Of a DNA stretch of 64,000 bases, positions 48,246-58,265 are shown piece after piece. The DNA comes from Saccopteryx bilineata (lineage: Eukaryota; Chordata; Mammalia; Chiroptera; Emballonuridae). The position numbers were made by a program, and so were the translations under genes. The first letter of the stretch is position 1. Each line of letters begins with the position of its first letter. Below the pieces are notes generated by a model. It was not told the DNA's origin, made no database searches, and worked only from the letters and a program-made list of their open reading frames with translations. Location: contig NC_089490.1 in NCBI RefSeq assembly GCF_036850765.1, positions 291,072,982-291,136,981 on the forward strand. Reading direction: 5' to 3'.

Positions 48246-48601
48246 AAAATTAGAGCCTGACCAGATGGTGGCACAGTGGATAGTGCGTTGGACTGTGACA
48301 CAGAGGACCCAGGTTTAAAACTCTGAGGTCACCAGCTGAGCGAAGGGTCATCTGGTTTGAGCAAGAACCACCAGCTTGAACCCAAGGTTGCTGGCTAGAG
48401 CAAGGGTCACTCTGTCTGCTGTAGTCTCCCGGTTAGGGCACATATGAGAAAGCAATCACTGAACAACTAAGGTGCTCCAATGAGGAATTGATGTTTCTCA
48501 TCTCTCTCCCTTCCTGTCTGTCTTCCCCTGTCTGTCCCTTTCTCTATCTTTGTCACACAGACACACAGACACACACACACACACACACACACAAATTAGA
48601 G
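48246..48601 (+). mobile_element. tRNA-derived SINE, type A, with (CA)n tail
   Basis: The head is 'cctgaccagatggtggcaca' at 48255, the body has 'gttagggcacatatgagaaa', and the tail is a (CA)n array at about 48555-48593. The flanking 'aaattagag' at about 48246 and 48593 is a direct duplication. Confidence 0.92.
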
Positions 48602-48734
48602 ACTCCAGGAAAAATAAGTCACCAGCTTATGAAAGATATAATCTTATAAAAATCTCCTGGTAAAGAAACAATAAAAAGGTGAAAGAATCAAGCAAAAAAC
48701 AATCACCACCCCAAAAAACAAAAACAAAAAAAAA
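48602..48734. other. Unique sequence
   Basis: Short interval between the SINE and an old L1 tail; nothing recognised. Confidence 0.4.
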
Positions 48735-48957
48735 CCTTATAGATAGATAACAATGTGGGGATTGCAAGAGGCCAAAGGGTGATGGAAATGGAGGAAGGCA
48801 GAGGGTATGTAGGTGGTGATGGCAACAGATCTGACTTGGAGTGGTGAAAAAATAATGCAACAGATGATATATTGTAAAATTGTGCAAATAAAACTTGTAT
48901 AATTTATTAATTAATGTCACCTTCAATAAATTCAATAAAAAGAACCAATTTCTAGTA
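48735..48957 (+). mobile_element. Old L1 3' UTR end
   Basis: 'atagataacaatgtggggat', then 'tgatggaaatggaggaaggc', 'aacttgtataatttatta' and 'aatgtcaccttcaataaa' follow the order of the old L1 terminus also seen at 22940-23600, but here the G-rich tract is not expanded. Confidence 0.65.
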
Positions 48958-49114
48958 ACTACTAATTCAAAGACAACTCAATATTTTTTGATAATTATTC
49001 ATATCTGAAAATAAATTACTAAAAGTAAAAATATGCTATGGTACCAAAAAAAATAAATAACCAAACATATGACTTATCCTGGTTTAAGTTTTTTTAACAT
49101 TTTTTTATTGTATT

Positions 49115-49455
49115 TTATTTCTACTTTTTAAGTAATTATTTATTTAATTTTTTAAAATTATAATTTACACTCAATATTATCTTGAATTAGTTTCAGGTGT
49201 ACAGTATAGTGGTTAGACAATCATATAGTTTACAAAGTGTTCCCTTGATATTTCCAGGACCCAACTGACACCATACAGAGTTATTACACTATTATTAACT
49301 TTATTTCCTATGCTGCACTTTACATCCCCATGACTATTTTATAACTACCAATCAGTATTTCTCAACCCTTGACCTTTCTTTACCCATTCCCCCATTTTTT
49401 TCCCCCTGTGGTAACTATCAGTCTTTACTCTGTACCTATGAGCCAATGTTTTAAA
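49115..49455 (-). mobile_element. Old L1 3' UTR fragment
   Basis: The plus strand carries 'tttcaggtgtacagtatagt', 'ccctatgctgcactttaca' variants, 'cccatgactattttataact' and 'ttacccattcccccattttt', the complement of a classic old mammalian L1 3' UTR. The 5' part is missing. Confidence 0.8.
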
Positions 49456-50049
49456 TATATTATATTACCAGTTTAAAAGGAAACTACTGAAGGTGATGTA
49501 GGTATGCTTATTACTTTAATTCTTGATGGTATTATCACAGGTATAGGCATGTGTAAAAAATCATCAAATTATTTTATGTGCATTTGTGTATATTTATTAT
49601 ACATCAAGAAAGCTGTTATAAGTTTTATGTGAGCACTTTTTAAATAATCAACTTCATAATTTTTACATTTTTATATGAGCTATTTTCATGTGACCAGTTC
49701 TATAAAAGAAGCCTGCAATAGCTATGAGTATTTCATCTTTATCTTGGTGTGAATATGTTCACTAAATATTTGTTTTCTTCTTATTATTCATCTAATGTAA
49801 GATGTACTTTATATATCTGTATTTAAATTATATAATATTGAAAGGGAGTGCGAATTAGCTAGGGAAAAAATGAACATCACTCAAAGACAAAAGCAGGTTA
49901 TAGTAGCCTCTTCTAAGAAAAAGTTACTGTGTTTTCTATTATCAGGATAGTTGTATGATGTTAGGTAGAAGAATGCCTTATTCTCTTCTCTATTTGGAGA
50001 TCAAGTACATTTTAAGGAAACATGTATAAGTGCCAAGTTGGCACTTATA
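49456..50049. other. Unique AT-rich sequence
   Basis: Nothing recognised. A small inverted pair, 'tataagtgccaa' and 'ttggcacttata', lies at 50025-50050. Confidence 0.4.
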
Positions 50050-50185
50050 TATGTTTTTATAAATTATATTTATTGGGGTGACATTGGTTAATAAGATTAT
50101 ATATGTTTCAAGTATACCTTTCTACAACACATGATCTATATATAGCACTGTGTGCCCTCCACTCAAAGTCAGATCATCTTCTTTT
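50050..50185 (-). mobile_element. Short L1 3' end fragment
   Basis: The plus strand 'atatttattggggtgacatt', 'ggttaataagattatatatg' and 'ccctccactcaaagtcagat' match the complement of the L1 3' terminus, as at 19511. Only about 135 bp remain. Confidence 0.75.
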
Positions 50186-50688
50186 TAATGTGTCAAACTG
50201 GCTAGCTTAGACTACATTTCCAAGAATTTCCTTTCCTGTGTATTTCAGATTAAGATGGGTCGCAAGAGGGAGACTTGCTCTTGACTTGAAGGGCAGAGAC
50301 GAAGCAGCAATTTTTAAGCTCTATGATTACTTGCATCATTGGCAAGAGGCAGGGTCTAATCCTACAATTTCTTCACTTTCCTTTAGATCCTCCTTGAAAT
50401 TTTTCTGTATGTATGTTAGGTGTGTTAAGCTCTATAATGAAGGGCTTGGGCAGGATACTTATATCAACAAGTTCAGAGGTTACAACACTAACATAGTTGT
50501 CAATCCATCATTAGGAGCTCCAGTTTGTTATTTTCCCTTATCTTACATCCTTCTTCCCTTTCCCACTTTTTCTGCAGATTTCAACTCTAGCATCAGATGT
50601 AAAGAAAAAGGTATAAAGAGTCTGCTTAGTCAGAATGCTTAGACAACTCTGACAATTACATTGGATCAAATCCTGTAGCCATATTTTA
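50186..50688. other. Unique or old-repeat sequence with a chance frame
   Basis: A 134-codon plus frame at 50238-50642 has no recognisable domain. Its first part ('gactacatttccaagaattt') resembles an old interspersed repeat, so I do not call it a gene. Confidence 0.4.
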
Positions 50689-51089
50689 TACACTGTTTCC
50701 CCAAAATTAAGACATCCCCCCAAAATAAGACCTAGTGCAATTTTTTCAAGCTTAGAAATATAAGGCCTCCCCTGAAAATAAGGCCTACCACGTCTTTAGA
50801 AACAAAAATTAATATAAGACACAGCCTTATTTGAGGGGAAAGAGGGTAGATTGTTGTACATGGAAATAGAGTCACAAGAAATTCGTGATGGAATTCAGAT
50901 TTGGCTGGTTATGCTGATGTTTGTGATGACATGACTATAGTATATTAATAAATCTTGATTTTTTGTTCAACAATAAATGTGAATTTTTGTTCATGAATAA
51001 ATAAGACATCCCCTGAAAATAAGACCAAGCATGTCTTTAGGAGCAAAAATTAATATAAGACACTGTCTTATTTTCGGGGAAACACGGTA
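50689..51089. mobile_element. TA-flanked MITE with subterminal repeats
   Basis: The element is at 50691-51087 (397 bp) with TA on both sides. The left end is CACTGTTTCCCCAAAATTAA; the right end, reversed, is CCGTGTTTCCCCGAAAATAA. Each half also holds the segment 'cccctgaaaataag', then 'gtctttag' and 'aaaattaatataagacac' (50767-50828 and 51008-51069), so the element is nearly a dimer of one unit. The TA duplication favours a Tc1/mariner-type mobiliser, but the superfamily is not certain. It contains no transposase. Confidence 0.75.
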
Positions 51090-51092
51090 ACA

Positions 51093-51430
51093 TTTTTTAT
51101 TTTATTTTAGCAAGAGAGATAGAGCAGGGTACAGACAGGGACATACAAAAAGGGAGAGAGATGAGAAGCATCAACTCATAGTTGTGGCACTTCAGTTGTT
51201 CATTGATTGCTTTCTCACATGTGCCTTGACCAGGAGGCTCCAACAGAGCCAATGACCCTTGCTCAAGCAGTGACCTAGGGCTCAAGTCGGCAACCATGAG
51301 GTCAAGTCTATGATCCCACACTCAGGACTGATGAGCCTGCACTCAAGCTGGCAACACCGGGGTTTCAAACATGGGTTGCTAGCATCCCAGGCCAACACTC
51401 TACCCAATGTGCCACCACGTGATCAGGCAA
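51093..51430 (-). mobile_element. tRNA-derived SINE, type A
   Basis: The plus strand has 'agcaagagagatagagcagg', 'gttgttcattgattgctttc' and ends 'ccaccacgtgatcaggc', the complement of the head. It lies 5 bp from the MITE end. Confidence 0.88.
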
Positions 51431-52231
51431 TAATATATTTTTAAGTCATACAGTGAAGGATATATTGTAAACTGTTAACATAAAGAAGGGAAAAAAAAGA
51501 TACTTTAACTTATCAGTGAATTTTTTATGATTACTTATACGATACCTATGATCTAGTCATTATTAAACACATTTTACCCATACAAACACTGAGCTTCAGA
51601 GTGAGGTCAGAGAAATGGTGCTGTGAGGAGCACTCCCAATACCTCTCTTCAAAATTTCAACAATTTCTACAACCAGAGACAGAAAAAATGATCCCTGGAG
51701 TGTCTTTAAGTTCCACACACTGAAGGTAGGACTGGGCGAAAACATGGCTAAATATATAATCAACCCTGAAGGAAATAAGACATGAACAGAACACTCTGCC
51801 TTCCTCACTAACCTGAGCAAGGGCTGCTTTCACTTGGAACTGAGAGAAAGTGAGGGCAGGGGGCATGGAAAGTGCTGGGCTGGAACCCAGATGTTCAAGT
51901 TGAGGAAAGTGTGTGCCTATGGCAGCCCATCCCATGGGAACTAACGCCTATGCCAGATACCAGCATAGGCGGGCAAGCCACAGCCTCCATTACCCCCGAT
52001 ATCTTTATCAGCGAGCGTGGATAGTGTGTGAAACGTTCTTCCTAGTGCCCCGGGCATGGGCACCAATGTTCCTGGAAAGAGGTGCAGGGTCAGAGACTTC
52101 TGCGTGGGCTGCGACCAGAGTCTCGGTGTGGTCCCTGTTCCCCTAGCAACAGCACATGGGGAGTGCGTGAGGGTGAGCTTCCATACATCTGGACTTCACC
52201 GGGAGGGTGGGGCGACTCTGCCAGCCATACA

Positions 52232-52569
52232 GGCTAACACAGGGGTCAGGAACCTTTTTGGCTGAAAGAGCCATGAACACCACATATTTTAAAATGTAAT
52301 TCCGTGAGAGCCATACAATGACCAGTGTACCTTATGCATTATCCAATAATAATTTGGTGTTGTCTCAGAGGAAAGCTATGGTTGGCTCTAGCCACTCGCA
52401 ACCATGAACATGAGCAGTAGGAAATGAATGGATTGTAATACATGAGAATGTTTTATATTTTTTAACATTATTATCTTTTTAATTAAAGATTTGTCTGTGA
52501 GCCAGATGCAGCCATCAAAAGAGTCACATTTGGCTCATGAGCCATAGGTATGCGATCCCTGGGCTAACA
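52232..52569 (+). mobile_element. hAT MITE, family 2, 8-bp TSD
   Basis: The element is at 52240-52561 (322 bp). It starts CAGGGGTCAGGAACCTTTTT and ends GGTATGCGATCCCTG, an imperfect inverted terminus. The 8-bp repeat GGCTAACA flanks it exactly (52232-52239 and 52562-52569). It shares 'gagccat' phrases near both ends. It sits in the L1-C 5' UTR and is therefore younger than L1-C. It differs in sequence from the family 1 copies at 45927 and 56251. Confidence 0.92.
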
Positions 52570-52709
52570 TCCTGGGGAATAAAAAATATGGAAGTCCAAG
52601 GGGGAGGGGCACGCAGGCAGCTTGCAGACAGTCTCTGAACCAGATCTGTGGATCCAATCGCTGAATTTAGCTTAACCCACAATCTGCTCACTGCCCAACT
52701 GGCTTACAC

Positions 52710-53420
52710 AGCTCTGGCTGACAAGGTTTTCTCTCTCAGCTCAGAGATCTAAGACAAGAGATGTAATATTTTTTAGTGCCTCTTGTTCTGCACGTAGGGG
52801 CGTGAGCAACCTCCTGTCAGCTGATACAGGGTAAAAAACACATTCCTATGGAACAGACCTCAGAGAACACTGCAGACATTGGACAGGCTAGGCTGTAGGC
52901 TTTTTAACAAGGAAGAAGCCTGCAGAGAGCAATCCCACTGAATGCTAAGGCAAATTTAACTAGATATACCCAGAGAACCTTAGAAAGTAGCCTGAACAGC
53001 AGTCAACACACTCCCATTCCTACTTATGCTGGTGGCTCTGATTCGCAGAGCTTTCATACTCAAGGCTGTGCACTAAAAGTAGGGACTTGGCAGCTTTTAA
53101 GACCTCCTCTTCTGTAGGCAGTGACTAGGATATCTTCTTCCCAGCCAATACAGGTTACAAAGTTCAAAAAGCCTGGGTAGAGTGGTCCCACAGAGTGCTG
53201 AGGCATACTGGACATGCCTGTAGGCTCACAGAAAGACACCTTGAGAGCAATTGGCTCCCAGCCTTGCCTGGTTACACTGGTGGCTCTAACTGACAGAGCC
53301 TTACCCTGAGTGGCGTAAATCCTGCACTGAGTGGGGATAGATGGGGATTTGCCAGCTCTTTGAGCCTCTTACTCTCCAGACAGTGGCAGGGGCAACCTCA
53401 AAGTTGGATCACCAGGCTAC
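52710..53420 (+). repeat. Tandem monomers in the L1-C 5' UTR
   Basis: Unit a runs from about 52710 to 53030, unit b from 53031 to 53278 (248 bp) and unit c from 53279 to about 53420, where it merges into the shared 5' UTR. The order of matching blocks is the same in a and b and in b and c. Units a and b share 'aagcctg...agag', a 'cccac' block and 'aatgctaaggca' / 'agtgctgaggca'. Divergence is substantial, so the array is old. Confidence 0.75.
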
Positions 53421-54423
53421 TAATTTAGGAAGGAGAGACTAAGAGAGAGGCTCTGGGAAAACATATTCTCCCATTGTTGGGGTCTGCAAATGCTAACAAG
53501 CCTCAACTACCAACAAGACTGAGGTCTAGTATTTGGCATTGCCATAGTGACATATCAACTTCAAATCTCTACCTAAGAGTGACACAGGAGTAGACCCTGG
53601 GGTACTGTGCCACCAACCAGGAAGAAGGAGAAGAAAAAAAAGGAAAAAGATAAACTCACAAAATCAAGAATAATCCACTTTTTTTTGTTGTATTTTTTCA
53701 TTTTCTTATCTTTATTTTTTTCTTCCACCTTGATCCTTTTATCCTCTTCATGTCTTATTCTTTTCTCTTCATCTTAAACTACACTACCCATAAGGGTTAC
53801 ATTTCTCATTTTTTTTCTTTTCTTTTTTCATTCTCTCTATGAGGGTTACACTCCAAAACTTTAACTGTCTCTTTTTTTTCCTTTTTTTCTCCATCTCTCT
53901 TAGTTTCTTCTTTTCTCTTTTACTTTTCCCCCAGTCAATGCTCACTCATGAACAAATTATTTTATTTTGGATTCAAATTCTTTCTTTGTGGCCTTTTGTG
54001 TGCTTTTTACTTCACTTTTTACTCATTAGCATTCCCCCAAACCCTGACTCTCCATTCTATGTAATTTTTGTTCCACTTAATACAATAGTATTTTTTCCTT
54101 TCCTTCTTATCTTTTACACTATATCTCTCATTTGACCATCATTTACAAACAAATTATTTTATTATAAATCCAATTTTTTTTCCTTTTTTGTATTTTGTGT
54201 GTCCCTACCACTTTTTTTTGTCCCTTTGTCACTTAACACCAACTCAGGCCCTCCATTATAGGTAGTTTTTGTTCAATTTAGCACAATATAATTGTCAGTT
54301 TTTCATGGTATTTTCTCAAGCAAAAAAAGAAATAAAAATAATTTTTAATTATTTTGTTGTCTATTTTTTTACTTTTTATACTTTATTAATTCTCATTAGT
54401 GTAATTAAGAAAACCACCCACAG

Positions 54424-55393
54424 ATGCCATTAAGATAAAGGAAATCGAATATCATGGATAAAAAAGACAGAGATGTAGCACAGATAGATGAGGAAAAATT
54501 TATAGAAAAATTTTTAATAGATTGGAAAACTTGGAGTTAAATGACAGAGAATTTAAAATAGAAATCTTAAAAATACTCAGAGATATACTAGAAAAATAGG
54601 ACAGCAATTTAGGGAGCTCAAAAAACAACTCAATGAACACAAAGAATATATTACCAAGGAAACTGAAACTATGAAAACAAATCAAACAGAGATCAAAAAC
54701 TCAATTCATGAACTGAAAAATGAGGTAACAAGCTTAGCTAATAGAACAGGTCAGGTAGAAGAGAGGATTAGTGACAGAGAAGATAGGCAACTTGAGGCAC
54801 AAAAGAGAGATAAAGAGAGAGATTCAAGAATTTTTTAAAAAATGAGAAAACCCTATAGGAAATGTCTGACTCCCTCAAAAAGGGTAACATAAGAATAATA
54901 GTTATATCAGAAAAAGAAGAGAGAGAAAATGGAATGGAGAACATATTCAAACAAATAATAGATGAGAACTTCCCAAGCCAGTGGAAAGAACTAAAGCCTC
55001 AAATTCAAGAAGCAAACAGAACACCAAGTTATCTTAACCCCAACAAACCTACTCCAAAGCACATCATAATGATACTGGCACAAACCAATGACAAAGAAAA
55101 AATTCTCAAGGCAGCCAGGGAAAAGAAGAATACAACATATAAAGGAAGGCCTATTATATTATCATCAGATTTCTCAACAGAAACTCTACAAGCTATAAGA
55201 AAGTGGACCCCAATATTTAAAGTTCTAAAAGAGAGAAACTTTCAGCCAAGAATATTATACCCATCAAAGCTATACTTCAAATACGAAGGAAAATAAAAAC
55301 ATTACAGATACAGAAAAGATGAGGGAATTTATCATCAGAAAACCCCCACATCAAGATATACTAAAGGGGGTTTTTCAACCAGATAAAAAGAAC
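54424..55393 (+). pseudogene. L1-C ORF1, broken
   Basis: The ATG at 54424-54426 is followed by MPLR and a TAA at codon 5. The next ATG (MDKKDRDVAQIDEEK) runs to a TAA just after KTWS, near 54540. The coiled-coil part (54600-54830) sits in another frame with a further stop. The RRM/C-terminal part is open at 54862-55296, with IIDENFPSQW, NKPTPKHIIM and ILYPSKLYFKYEG, and ends early because of a shift; the homologous end is about 55393. It is the counterpart of L1-B ORF1 and about equally decayed. Confidence 0.88.
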
Positions 55394-56242
55394 AAAACAA
55401 AACAAAAAAAAAAGTAAAAGCTCCACAAAGAACACAATAAAACCAAATTTAAACAGTGACAACAAAAAGAAAAAAGGGGAGAAGATGAAGATTAATAGTA
55501 GCAAAGGACAATGAAGTGCAGAAGCACTTATAAGAGTGTACTACAGGAACATGGTAGGTACCCTTTTCATTACTTAATGGTAACCATCCCTGATAAAACC
55601 ACCACAGAAACACATGGCTTGAAAAAGGAAATAACAGAGGAAGGAAGTATGAATTACACCAAACAAAAAAAAAAAAAGAAAAACAAAAGAGAAGAATCAA
55701 ACAAGATAATACAAAACTAACAAAAGCAATATATAAAATGGCAATAGGAAACCCACAAGTGTCAATAATTACACTAAACATAAATGGATTGAACTCACCA
55801 ATTAAAAGACACAGAGTAGCAGAATGGATTAAAAAAAAACTCCAGTGTATGCTGCCTACAAGAAATACATCTAAGCAACAAGGATGAAAACAAATTCAAA
55901 TTGAAAGGCTGGAAAACAATACTCCAAGCAAATAACATCCCAAAAAAAGCATGTGTAGTAATACTCATATCTAACAATGCTGACTACAAAACAGCAAAAT
56001 AATCAGAGACAAAAATGGTCATTTCATAATGATTAAGAAACACTGAAACAAGAAGATATAACACTTCTTAATATATATGCACCAAAACAAGGAGCACCAA
56101 AATATATAAGACAACTACTGACTGACCTAAAAACAAAAACTGAGAAAAATACAATCATACTTGGAGACCTCAATACACCACTGACAGCTCTTGATCTTTC
56201 ATCCAAACAGAAAATCAATTAAAAAAATTGCCCTTAAACAAA

Positions 56243-56763
56243 ATACTAGAGCAGGGTTCCCCAAACTAAGACCCGCAGGCCACATGCGGCCCCCTGAGGC
56301 CATTTATCTGGCCCCTGCTGCACTTACGAAAGGGGCACCTCTTTCACTGGTGGTCAGTGAAATAATGTATGTAGTGCCACAGCAAAGCGCGGTGTGATGC
56401 ACGTACAGTATTACTTCCAGTAACGTGGGTTGCATGCGTCACAGCTCTGGAAGTGCATCATATCACTTGTTACGGCAAGCAGTTACAAATATGGAACTGG
56501 TCATTGACCATCTCATTAGCCAAAAGCAGACCCATAGTTCCCAATGAAATACTGCACAGTTTGTTGATTTAAATTTACTTGTTCTTTATTTTAAATATTG
56601 TATTTGTTCCTGTTTTATTTTTATTTTTTACTTTAAAATAATATATGTGCAGTGTGCATAGGGATTTGTTCATAGTATTTTTTTTATAGTCCAGCCCTCC
56701 AACGGTCTGAGAAACAGTGAATTGGCACCCTGTGTAAAAAGTTTGGGGACCCCTGCACTAAAG
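56243..56763 (-). mobile_element. hAT MITE, family 1, inside L1-C
   Basis: The element is at 56251-56755 (505 bp). It starts CAGGGTTCCCCAAACTAAGA and ends AAAAAGTTTGGGGACCCCTG. It is the same family as 45927-46277 but in opposite orientation and without that copy's internal deletion. The 8-bp flanks TACTAGAG and CACTAAAG differ by two transitions and derive from the L1 word 'cactagag', as seen in L1-B. A GC-rich middle with CpG remnants is at about 56370-56470. Confidence 0.9.
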
Positions 56764-56811
56764 CAATTGGATATAATAGACATCTACAGGACATTTCATT
56801 CCAAAGTGATA

Positions 56812-56909
56812 GAGTACACATTTTTCTCTGGTGTACATAGAACATTCTGAAGAATTGACAGAGTACACAATTTTCTCTGGTGTACATGGGACATTTTCAA
56901 GAATTGACC
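56812..56909 (+). repeat. 49-bp tandem duplication in L1-C ORF2
   Basis: The segment starting 'gagtacaca' and ending 'agaattgac' occurs twice in a row (56812-56860 and 56861-56909) with a few differences. L1-B has it once, so it is a local duplication after insertion. Confidence 0.88.
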
Positions 56910-57806
56910 ATATGTTGGGCCACAAAAATAACATCAGCAAATTCAGAAAAATAGAAATTGTACCAAGTATATTTTCTGATCATAAAGCCTTGAAACTAGA
57001 ATTCAACTGCAAAAATGAGGGGAAAAAACCAGGAACAATGTGGAAACTAAACAAAATACTTTTAAAAAATGAGTGGGTCAAAGAAGAAATAAGCACAGAG
57101 ATCAAAAGATACATACAGACAAATGAAAATAACATTACGACATATCAGAATCTGTGGATGCAGCAAAAGCAGTAATAAGAGGAAAGGTCATCACTTCAGG
57201 CCTATATGAACAAACAAGAGAGAGCCCAAGTAAAGCACTGAACTTCACATCTTAAGGAACTAGAAAAAAAAGAACAAAGACAACCAAAAACCAGACAAAG
57301 AAAGAAAATAATAAAAATCAGAGCAGAAATAAATGAAATAGAGATCAGAAAAACTATAGAAAAAATTAATAAAACAAGGAGCTGGCTCTTTGAAAAGATC
57401 AACAAAATTGACAAACCCTTGGCAAGACTCACCAAGAAAAAATAGAAAGGAATCATATAAACAAAATCCAAACTGAAAGAGGAATAATCACCACAGACAT
57501 CGTAGATATACAAAAAATTATAGTAGAATACTATGAATACCTATATGTCACCAAATTCAACAATCTAGAAGAAATGGACAAATTCCTAGAACAATAGAAC
57601 CTTTCTAGACTGAGTCATGAAGAAGCAGAAAGCCTAAACAGATCAATTAGCAAGGAGGAAATAGAAAAAATATTAAAAACCTCCCCAAAAGTAAAAGTCC
57701 AGGCCCCGACGGTTATACTAGTGAATTCTATCAAATATTCAAAGGATACTTGGTTCCTATTCTACTCAGTCTTCCAAAACATTGAAGAAGAGGAATACTT
57801 CCAAAC

Positions 57807-58265
57807 CTATTTTTTTATTTTATTTTTTATTTTTATTTTTTTAAATTTTTATTTAAATGGGGTGACATCAATAAATCAGGGTACATATATTCAAAGAAAA
57901 CATTTCCAGGTTATTTTGTCATTTAGTTCTGTTGCATACCCATCACCCAAAGAGAGATCGTCCTCCGTCACCTTCTATCCAGTTTTCTTTGTACCCCTCC
58001 CCCTCCCCCTCCCTCCGTTCCTCCCCCCACCCCCCATAACTACCACACTCCTGTCCATGTCTCTTAGTCTCACTTTTCTGTCCCACCAATGTATGGAATC
58101 CTGCAGTTCTTGTTTTTTTTCTGATTTGCTTATTTCACTCCGCATAATGTTATCAAGATTCCACCAATCTGCTGTAAGTGATCCGATGTCATCATTTCTT
58201 CTAGCTGACTAGTATACCATGGTGTATATGTGCCCTATCTTCTTTATCCAGCCTTCTATTTTTTT
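57807..58265 (-). mobile_element. 5'-truncated L1 3' end nested in L1-C
   Basis: On the minus strand it covers the end of ORF2, a polypurine tract (complement of 57995-58035), the 3' terminus and a long A-rich tail (complement of 57811-57845). It is about 450 bp. 'CTATTTTTTT' occurs at both edges (57807-57816 and 58256-58265), which would fit a 10-bp duplication but is low-complexity. Its right edge abuts the retroviral remnant. Confidence 0.88.

Larger units (their letters stand above)
51593..54423 (+). promoter_or_regulatory. L1-C 5' UTR with tandem monomers
   Basis: About 2.5 kb excluding the hAT insertion, long for an L1 5' UTR. Three diverged head-to-tail units start at about 52710, 53031 and 53279 and are recognised by 'ggtggctct...cagagc', 'cctcttctgtaggcagtgac' and 'cagagtgctgaggcatactg' variants. 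The part from about 53353 on matches the L1-B 5' UTR. A T/C-rich stretch (53680-54250) precedes ORF1. Monomer-type L1 promoters are known in mouse; the same role here is inference. Confidence 0.65.

Noticed and set aside
50025..50050. Short perfect inverted repeat (tataagtgccaa / ttggcacttata)
   Set aside because: Only 12 bp per arm with no associated element ends or terminator context; likely chance.
50238..50642. 134-codon plus-strand frame
   Set aside because: No recognisable domain, unlikely composition, and its start resembles an old repeat. Length is within chance for 64 kb.
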